Assembly (NCBI GenBank): GCA_023443745.1
Contig: JAEZTB010000070.1
Location: 124,001-188,000 of the forward strand
Direction: 5' to 3'
Source: Bacillota bacterium
Lineage (GTDB): Bacteria > Bacillota > Clostridia > DSM-8532
Length of the DNA: 64,000 bases
Position numbers and translations under genes: made by a program. Of this stretch, positions 58,468 through 64,000 are shown one piece after another (the stretch's first letter is position 1; each line of letters begins with the position of its first letter). The notes below the pieces were generated by a model that worked only from the letters and a program-made list of their open reading frames with translations, ran no database searches and was not told the origin of the DNA.

Positions 58468-58552
58468 ATTACGAAGTAACAGTTCCCGGGTACCTGTCAC
58501 CTTTAGGCGTTCGAAATTTTAATTTCGTTAACGGGTGGGGTTCTTATTATTA
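58468..58552 (-). repeat. Family I repeat copy (reverse)
   Basis: On the minus strand: GTAATAATAAGAACCCC, ACCCGTT, a GAAATT/AATTTC inner stem, AACGCCTAAAGGTGACAGGT in place of AACGGGT, ACCC, GGG pairing with CCC, and TTAC-TTC-GTAA. Nearly the same as the 36.9-kb copy plus a 13-base insert shared with the 47.9-kb composite. It lies in the predicted leader of the downstream operon. Confidence 0.7.
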
Positions 58553-58667
58553 CAACAGCTCGCATTTTAACGATTTCTACTTTTTACATTCTTTCGTTCT
58601 CACTTGATTTGGTTTTTGTAAGCTTTCCGCTTTTGCAAATATTCTAAATAAACAAGGAGGGAAAGAA

Positions 58668-59498
58668 ATGTCACTCACTCCTACCCAAAAGCAGATGCTT
58701 CTGGACACTGCACGCAGTCTGCGGCTTACCATCGTAGATGTTATGGCCTGGTCCGGCGGCGCCCATATCGGCGGCTCTTTGAGTATTGCCGATATCCTCA
58801 CCATTCTTTATTTCAAGTATCTCAAAGTTGACCCCAAGAATCCGCAATGGGAAGACCGCGACCGTTTTATCCTTTCCAAAGGACACACCGCAGCCGGATA
58901 TATCCCGGTTCTTGCAAAGAAAGGATTTTTCCCCGAGGAAGAACTGAAGTCTTTTAACCATTTCGGCAGTCCCTTTGCAATGCACCCGGACTCCAACAAA
59001 GTCATAGGATGCGACGTCTCTACAGGTTCCCTTGGCCATGGTCTTCCGATTGCCGCAGGCTTGGGATTGGGAAGCCGATACCTGAAAAAAGGCTACAAAA
59101 CGGTCTGCCTGCTGGGAGACGGCGAGTGCTGCGAGGGCAGCGTATGGGAAGCAGCAATGTCCATCGCTCACTACAAGCTGACTAATGTCATTACGATCGT
59201 AGACCGCAACCGTTTGATGATCGACGGGCTTACGGAGGAAGTGATGTCACTTGAGCCGTTTGCAGAAAAGTGGCGCGCATTCGGGTTTGACGTGGTTGAA
59301 ATCGATGGCCACGACTTTGACCAACTGGACCACGCATTCGAAAAAGGATGGAGCGCTTCGGAAAAGCCCGTTTTGATCCTTGCAAATACCATTAAGGGCA
59401 AAGGTGTCGATTTCATGGAGAATAATGTCGTTTATCACTATGCCTCGGGCGATTCGGCGCTATGCGAAAAGGCCAAGGCTTCTATTCTGAAACAGTAA
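58668..59498 (+). CDS. Transketolase, N-terminal subunit (copy 2)
   Basis: 276 residues, same family as the 23.2-kb gene: WSGGAHIGGSLSIADIL, FILSKGHTAAGY, GSLGHGLPIAAGLGLG and the TPP/Mg site GDGECCEGSVWEAAMS. The sequence is clearly divergent from copy 1 (for example LGDGECCEG versus LGDGELEEG), and third codon positions are richer in G and C. It opens a four- to five-gene operon with GGAGGGAAAG upstream. Either a pentose phosphate enzyme or, as for some split homologues, part of a special sugar pathway; the sequence cannot decide. Confidence 0.9.
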   Translation: MSLTPTQKQMLLDTARSLRLTIVDVMAWSGGAHIGGSLSIADILTILYFKYLKVDPKNPQWEDRDRFILSKGHTAAGYIPVLAKKGFFPEEELKSFNHFGSPFAMHPDSNKVIGCDVSTGSLGHGLPIAAGLGLGSRYLKKGYKTVCLLGDGECCEGSVWEAAMSIAHYKLTNVITIVDRNRLMIDGLTEEVMSLEPFAEKWRAFGFDVVEIDGHDFDQLDHAFEKGWSASEKPVLILANTIKGKGVDFMENNVVYHYASGDSALCEKAKASILKQ

Positions 59499-59512
59499 GG
59501 AGGCATACGAAG

Positions 59513-60526
59513 ATGGCTGTTGTAACCGGAACGAACTGGAATGCCTATGACGCCGCCACTATGACCGCCCGTGAAATTTATGGCCGCACCTTGGCGGAAC
59601 TTGGCAAGACAAACCCTAAGATCGTAGGCGTCACCGCCGACCTTGCGCAAACCACCGCAATTGTCCACTTTGCAAATGCGTTCCCTGATCGCTTTTTCAA
59701 TGTCGGCATTGCAGAACAGAATATGTTCGGCATTGCTGCCGGGCTTGCTAAAGCGGGATTGGTTCCTTTTGCCTCCACCATGGCTGTATTTACCTGCCTC
59801 AGAGGCGGTGAGCAGGTGCGTACCGATATCGCCTATCAGAACCTGCCGGTTAAAATCATCGCAACGCATTCCGGCATCTCCTTTGGGCACGCAGGCACCA
59901 CCCACCATTGCACGGAAGACCTTGCCATCATGCGTTCCATTGCAAACATGACGGTAATCTGCCCGGCGGACGGTATTGAAACCTCCAAGGCCGTACAGGC
60001 CTGCGTGGATACGCCGGGCCCGGTATATATCCGCATCGGCCGTGGCTTTGAGCCCCCCTGCCATGAGAATAGCGATTATACCTATGATATTGGCAAGGCC
60101 ATTACCATGCGTGATGGAACCGATCTTACCATCATCTGTTGCGGCATTGCGGTGCTGCAATCCCTGCAGGCGGCAAAAACGCTTGCAGAACAGGATAATC
60201 TCTCCGTACGCGTCATCAATATGCATACTATAAAACCCATCGACAGGGAAGCCATTATGAAGGCAGTCGTGGAGACAAGGCGCATCCTCACTGTGGAAGA
60301 GCATAATGTACTTGGCGGGCTTGGCGACGCGGTAGCTTCCGTTATTGCCGAGAGCGGCAAGGGCTGCGTCTTTAGGAAGCACGGCATTCAGGATGAGTTT
60401 GCAGAAATCGGCTATGCGGAAGATTTATATGCCCACTACGGCCTTGATGCCAACGGCATTGTCGATCAGGTTCGCAGCGTGGTAGGCCTGGAGTTTGAAG
60501 AAGACGAAAACTGGGACGATGAATAG
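59513..60526 (+). CDS. Transketolase, C-terminal subunit (copy 2)
   Basis: 337 residues. FFNVGIAEQNMFGIAAGLAK carries the cofactor-activating Glu. GISFGHAGTTHHCTEDLAIM and VINMHTIKPIDREAIMKAV mark the pyrimidine and C-terminal domains. It is about 26 residues longer than copy 1, with an extra N-terminus (VVTGTNWNAYDAA) and an acidic tail (FEEDENWDDE). The ATG at 59513 follows AGGAGGCAT, 14 bases after subunit 1. Confidence 0.9.
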   Translation: MAVVTGTNWNAYDAATMTAREIYGRTLAELGKTNPKIVGVTADLAQTTAIVHFANAFPDRFFNVGIAEQNMFGIAAGLAKAGLVPFASTMAVFTCLRGGEQVRTDIAYQNLPVKIIATHSGISFGHAGTTHHCTEDLAIMRSIANMTVICPADGIETSKAVQACVDTPGPVYIRIGRGFEPPCHENSDYTYDIGKAITMRDGTDLTIICCGIAVLQSLQAAKTLAEQDNLSVRVINMHTIKPIDREAIMKAVVETRRILTVEEHNVLGGLGDAVASVIAESGKGCVFRKHGIQDEFAEIGYAEDLYAHYGLDANGIVDQVRSVVGLEFEEDENWDDE

Positions 60527-60536
60527 GAGGATTATA

Positions 60537-61328
60537 ATGTCTGCAAGAACTGAGGATATTATGACCGCCAGGCTGTTTTTCAACGCAGCCTTCCCCGTCA
60601 TGCAGGTTCTCTTGGACGATGATCCCAAGATGAAGGAAGCGTTCAAGGATGTGACCGGTACCGTACAATTTGGCGCAAAAAACGGCAGTGAGCTTCTTGC
60701 CTGCCATCTGGTGTTTGATCACGGTCAGGTGAACGTTGTGCAGGGCTCCGCTGAGAAGCCCGATATCACGCTTACCTTCTCTTCGGTCGCCAAGATGAAC
60801 GCCTTGCTGCGTGGCGGTATGGCGGTGCCTTCCATTAAGGGACTGCGCCATATTGGGCTGCTGACAAAGGTGCTTTCGCTGCTGATGGGATTGATGATCA
60901 TGTCTCCGTCGAAACGTCCAAAGGACTTTAAAGGCCAGAGCCTTAAGGTTAAAATGAGCTTGTATATGATCACGCGCGCGCTGTCCCAATACAACAAACT
61001 AGGTAATCCGGATATGCAGGAATTCTGCCAGCGGCAGCCGGACCGCATCTACCAGTTTACGGTTGAGAATGGCGACGACAAAGCATATATTGCTTGTTAC
61101 CTGCGGATCAAGGCGGGTAAATCCAAATCCGGTCACGGCGTATATACACGCCGCAGCCCGTTCGTACATTTCCGTTTTCTCAGTGTGGAAGGTGCCATGA
61201 AGGTGCTCCTCAAAGACGTTGCGTTCGTTAAGGCTGTGGAAATGGGCTATGTGGAAACGCTGGGAAGTCCGGAATATGCCTGCTATCTGAACGACTATAT
61301 GGCCGTCCTGCAAGGGATGTTGACCTGA
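60537..61328 (+). CDS. SCP2-like (sterol carrier fold) protein
   Basis: 263 residues. Residues about 35-110 (GTVQFGAKNGSELLACHLVF, AEKPDITLTFSSVAKMNALL, RGGMAVPSIKGL) follow the SCP2 lipid-binding pattern: strands, then a D-x-x-L-x-x-S-x-x-x-x-x-x-L helix. A second part (about 165-255) looks similar in outline and might be a second half-domain. No signal peptide. A hydrophobic-ligand role is inferred from the fold; it is sandwiched between transketolase and a regulator. AGGAGG precedes the ATG. Confidence 0.6.
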   Translation: MSARTEDIMTARLFFNAAFPVMQVLLDDDPKMKEAFKDVTGTVQFGAKNGSELLACHLVFDHGQVNVVQGSAEKPDITLTFSSVAKMNALLRGGMAVPSIKGLRHIGLLTKVLSLLMGLMIMSPSKRPKDFKGQSLKVKMSLYMITRALSQYNKLGNPDMQEFCQRQPDRIYQFTVENGDDKAYIACYLRIKAGKSKSGHGVYTRRSPFVHFRFLSVEGAMKVLLKDVAFVKAVEMGYVETLGSPEYACYLNDYMAVLQGMLT

Positions 61329-61364
61329 CCGGGAGGATGCAGTAAATCAAAAGGAGCTCTGTTA

Positions 61365-62528
61365 ATGAAAAAAAGCACCACGGCCGATCTTTTAAAAATC
61401 GGCGATCTGGCAAAGGCCACACACACTAATGTATCCACAATCAAGTTCTATGTGAAGGAAGGGCTGATACAGCCCGCCTGCAAAACAGGTCCCAACATGG
61501 CCTATTACAGTGCGGACTGCATCTCCCGTGTACAGCTCATCCGATCGCTGCAAAAGGAACATTATTATCCGCTTTCCGTGATCAAGCGTATGCTTGAGCA
61601 TTCAGACAGCCCAATGGAGATCAAGTTTCTGGACGTGATCCACAAAGTGGATTATACCAGCAGCAGCAAGACCTTTTCCCTTACGGATGCCGCCAAAATG
61701 AGCCGGCTTACAAAGGCGCAGATCTCCTTTATTACACAGAGTGGGTTGATAAAGCCGGATACTACAGGCAAGCGGGAGCGTTATACCGATGAAGATCTGC
61801 AGGTGATGCTGCTTATCCGCCGCAGGATGGACGCAGGGATTCCCTTTGCAGAATCCGTCTCCTCCTTCTTGATTTATGAGAAGGCTCTGCGCGCCGCAAC
61901 AAGGGAAGAGGTGGATCTGTTCATCAGTCAGGTCTTAATGGCAGTAACCCCTTGTACGAAGGACGCCGTGCGCATGATCTGCGTATCCAACGAGACGATT
62001 GATGCATTTATCAGCGTAAAGTGTACCGAATTGAACCGTGAATTCGGCTCCGAACGCCTGAGCGATCTCTACCGGTATTCCGCGAGTCTTTCTGTAAGCC
62101 TCCAGGAGATCGGAGAAGCGCTTTTAGAAAGCGGGTATATTCATCTCGGCGAGCGGTGCCGTACCGCATTGTCGGTATGCCCGGAAGGGGAAGACGAGGT
62201 GTCGGTCGCCTTACGGTACTATCACCAGATGTTGAACAGCCTTACGGGGAGCCTTGCAAAAAGCATAGCGCTTAGCAGCAGAATTCACGCCTATTTTCTT
62301 TCCCTCAAACCCGGGGAAGGACAACAGGGAGTGGAGGCGCTCTTGCTCTACAGCCTTCGGTTATGCTGGCTTTGTCTTGCTCCCGCGCTTCTCAACTGCT
62401 CGGCAGAGGCGCAGGAAGCCGCGCAAGGATTTGCGGCTTTCGCAGCAAAAGAATGGACCGACCCCGGATCAGATGTCTATGTGCGTCGCATTATGGATGT
62501 TATCACACGAACTGGAGGGATTGTATGA
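61365..62528 (+). CDS. MerR-family regulator with two HTH domains
   Basis: 387 residues, unusually long. The first MerR-type winged HTH is at residues about 10-78 (LKIGDLAKATHTNVSTIKFY, EGLIQPACKTGPNMAYYSAD). The second is at about 100-165 (FSLTDAAKMSRLTKAQISFI, SGLIKPDTTGKRERYTDEDL). The C-terminal 220 residues are helical and may bind a ligand. Both HTH halves keep the L-I-x-P turn. The gene overlaps the aldehyde dehydrogenase by four bases (ATGA), so it is co-transcribed rather than divergent as most MerR regulators are. Confidence 0.8.
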   Translation: MKKSTTADLLKIGDLAKATHTNVSTIKFYVKEGLIQPACKTGPNMAYYSADCISRVQLIRSLQKEHYYPLSVIKRMLEHSDSPMEIKFLDVIHKVDYTSSSKTFSLTDAAKMSRLTKAQISFITQSGLIKPDTTGKRERYTDEDLQVMLLIRRRMDAGIPFAESVSSFLIYEKALRAATREEVDLFISQVLMAVTPCTKDAVRMICVSNETIDAFISVKCTELNREFGSERLSDLYRYSASLSVSLQEIGEALLESGYIHLGERCRTALSVCPEGEDEVSVALRYYHQMLNSLTGSLAKSIALSSRIHAYFLSLKPGEGQQGVEALLLYSLRLCWLCLAPALLNCSAEAQEAAQGFAAFAAKEWTDPGSDVYVRRIMDVITRTGGIV

Positions 62529-63889
62529 ATATTTCTTCCATCGTTACGCGCCAGCGCAGCTTTTTTGAAAGCGGAGCCACACGTTCTCTGGCGTTCCGTA
62601 TGGACGCGCTTCGTAAGCTCCAAAAAGCAATTAAGGATCAGGAACCTCTGATCAATGCCGCGATGAAGGCGGACTTAAACAAAACACCCTTTGAAACGTA
62701 TATGACCGAAACCGGAATGGTACTTGACGAGATCCGTTTCCATCTTAAGCATCTCCCTCGCTGGATCAGAAAAAAGACGGTTAAAACGCCCATCACCCAG
62801 TTTCACGCAAAAAGCTTTATCGCTCCAGAGCCTTACGGCGTGGCGCTTATTATGTCGCCCTGGAATTATCCCATTCAGCTCTGCTTGGAGCCGGTGGTCG
62901 GCGCGATTTCAGCAGGTAACTGCATCATCGTAAAGCCCTCCGCGTATACTCAGGCCACCAGCCGTGCCATCGCAAAAATCATCGGAGACATCTTCCCGCC
63001 AGAATATATCGCGGTTGTAGAAGGCGGCAGGGAAGAAAACAAGGCGCTGCTCGACGAAGCTTTTGATTACATATTCTTCACCGGGAGTGTTGAAGTCGGC
63101 AAGTCGGTGATGGCTGCGGCGGCGAAAAACCTTACGCCCGTAACTCTGGAGCTTGGTGGTAAAAGTCCCGCCATTGTGGATGAAACGGCGGATATCCCCC
63201 TTGCTGCAAAGCGGATCGCCTTTGGTAAGGTACTCAATGCCGGACAAACATGCGTGGAACCGGACTATTTGATGATACACGAATCTGTAAAAGACAGATT
63301 TTTGCAGGAATACGCAAAAGCGCTCAAGGGATTTTTCCCGGAGGGTGATTTCTCCGACATGCCCATCATCATCAGCGAAAAGCACTTCGCGCGTGTAACG
63401 GGTCTTTTAAAGGGAGAAAAGGCCGTCATCGGCGGCGGAAGCGATCCTGTTCGCCGCTTTGTGGAGCCTACGGTGCTTGTTGACATTACACCGGATTCCC
63501 CAATCATGCAGGAGGAAATCTTTGGGCCAATCCTCCCCGTCATGACCTATAAGGATCTTGGTACATGCATTTTCTTCATACGCTCCCGTCCAAAGCCACT
63601 TGCTCTGTATCTATTTACACAAACCCGTGAAGTGGAACAGCGCATTCTTGACACCTGCTCCTTTGGCGGCGGCTGCATCAATGATACGATCATTCACCTT
63701 GCCAACCCATTGCTGGGGTTCGGCGGTGTGGGCCATTCCGGTATGGGGAGCTATCATGGCAAGTTAAGCTATGATACCTTCACCCACTACCGTAGCATCG
63801 TCAGGAAATCCACATGGATTGATCTTCCGATGCGGTATCATCCGTATAAGGAGAAAAACTTCAAATTGATCCGCATGCTGATGAAATAG
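62525..63889 (+). CDS. Class 3-type aldehyde dehydrogenase
   Basis: 454 residues, the short class 3 length. The catalytic residues fall at the same numbers as in class 3 enzymes: Cys243 (NAGQTCVEPDYL) and Glu209 (VTLELGGKSPAIVDE). MSPWNYPIQLCLEPVVGAIS and FFTGSVEVGKSVM form the NAD(P) site and EIFGPILPVM is conserved. The enzyme oxidises medium- or long-chain aldehydes to acids. GGAGGG precedes the ATG. With an SCP2-like protein in the operon a hydrophobic aldehyde substrate is plausible, by inference. Confidence 0.9.
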   Translation: MNISSIVTRQRSFFESGATRSLAFRMDALRKLQKAIKDQEPLINAAMKADLNKTPFETYMTETGMVLDEIRFHLKHLPRWIRKKTVKTPITQFHAKSFIAPEPYGVALIMSPWNYPIQLCLEPVVGAISAGNCIIVKPSAYTQATSRAIAKIIGDIFPPEYIAVVEGGREENKALLDEAFDYIFFTGSVEVGKSVMAAAAKNLTPVTLELGGKSPAIVDETADIPLAAKRIAFGKVLNAGQTCVEPDYLMIHESVKDRFLQEYAKALKGFFPEGDFSDMPIIISEKHFARVTGLLKGEKAVIGGGSDPVRRFVEPTVLVDITPDSPIMQEEIFGPILPVMTYKDLGTCIFFIRSRPKPLALYLFTQTREVEQRILDTCSFGGGCINDTIIHLANPLLGFGGVGHSGMGSYHGKLSYDTFTHYRSIVRKSTWIDLPMRYHPYKEKNFKLIRMLMK

Positions 63890-63970
63890 CGCATCATCGA
63901 CGGATGCCCATGCAGAGATGCGTAAAAGCCGAAGTAATATTTTAGTCCATCCTAAAAAAGGAGGGTGAGT

Positions 63971-64000
63971 ATGAAAAGCCAACTGGCAAAAGCGTACATC
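63971..64000 (+). CDS. Start of a further gene (cut by the window edge)
   Basis: AAAAAAGGAGGGTGAGT precedes an ATG and ten codons (MKSQLAKAYI) before the window ends. The strong RBS and position 81 bases after the aldehyde dehydrogenase make it the next operon gene. Product unknown. Confidence 0.6.
   Translation, partial: MKSQLAKAYI

Noticed and set aside
58468..58552. Family I copy taken as an attachment site for the GC-rich block
   Set aside because: No matching copy marks the other end within the window, there is no integrase, and the element is common elsewhere.

Overview
The window reads as chromosomal DNA of a spore-forming, probably anaerobic member of the Firmicutes (Clostridia). 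The evidence is the sporulation and germination genes (a SleB-type cortex hydrolase, a YtxC-like protein, a small acid-soluble spore protein, a Spo0E-like phosphatase), the large Firmicutes-type SRP RNA next to dnaX, a T-box leader, a nine-gene V-type ATPase operon, a motAB pair behind a sigma-D-like promoter, and the nusB-xseAB-ispA-OLE RNA-oapA-dxs-tlyA neighbourhood. No species can be named from the sequence alone.

Layout. 0-5 kb: end of an unknown gene, a membrane-anchored VanW/G5-like protein, sleB, three small unknown genes and argD (the last five on the minus strand). 5.1-13.8 kb: V-ATPase operon in the order F(H-like)-C-I-K-G(F)-E-A-B-D. 13.8-16.5 kb: a T-box leader (specifier probably Ile) ahead of an XRE-cupin regulator and an AMP-forming acyl-CoA synthetase. 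16.5-25 kb: SRP RNA, dnaX, a Spo0E-like gene, rho with a very long N-terminal insert, rpmE, a YitT protein and a split transketolase. 25-28.2 kb: a membrane-anchored unknown, a GNAT acetyltransferase and argF. 28.3-31.1 kb: motAB and a repeat-rich stretch with two tiny genes. 31.4-38.4 kb: a PC4-like protein, ytxC, a PucR-type regulator, ftsEX, an M23 peptidase and an S41 peptidase (envelope remodelling). 38.4-47 kb: SASP, a methyltransferase, then nusB-xseA-xseB-ispA-DUF212-OLE RNA-oapA-dxs-tlyA. 47-56.2 kb: transglutaminase, signal peptidase, CPBP protease, methyltransferase, rsfS, leuS, mini-RNase III, and rlmB with a repeat-rich N-terminus. 56.3-57.1 kb: remnants of a GPH sugar symporter and an esterase, followed by a diguanylate cyclase. 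58.4-64 kb: a visibly more GC-rich operon (second split transketolase, SCP2-like protein, double-HTH MerR regulator, class-3 aldehyde dehydrogenase, start of another gene) that looks acquired.

The most unusual signal is a set of dispersed intergenic palindromic elements present in many copies and both orientations from 1.7 to 58.5 kb. Family I has a core ACCCGTT...AACGGGT stem, a small RCCC bulge, three further base pairs that covary between copies (CTG/CAG, CCC/GGG, CTC/GAG, CTT/AAG), and a second small hairpin. Family II is the constant sequence GGGTCGAGGCTTGTT followed by a hairpin whose stem differs in every copy but remains paired. The two families share parts, nest in each other, and several copies supply the stop codon of the adjacent gene. 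The other notable items are the OLE RNA/OapA pair, the probably isoleucine-specific T-box controlling an acyl-CoA synthetase, paired ARG boxes at argD and argF, and the disordered extensions of Rho and RlmB.

Starts were chosen from ribosome binding sites, so several differ from the longest possible reading frame. Family names come from recognised motifs without database searches. Promoters, operators and RNA structures were read by eye and are predictions.
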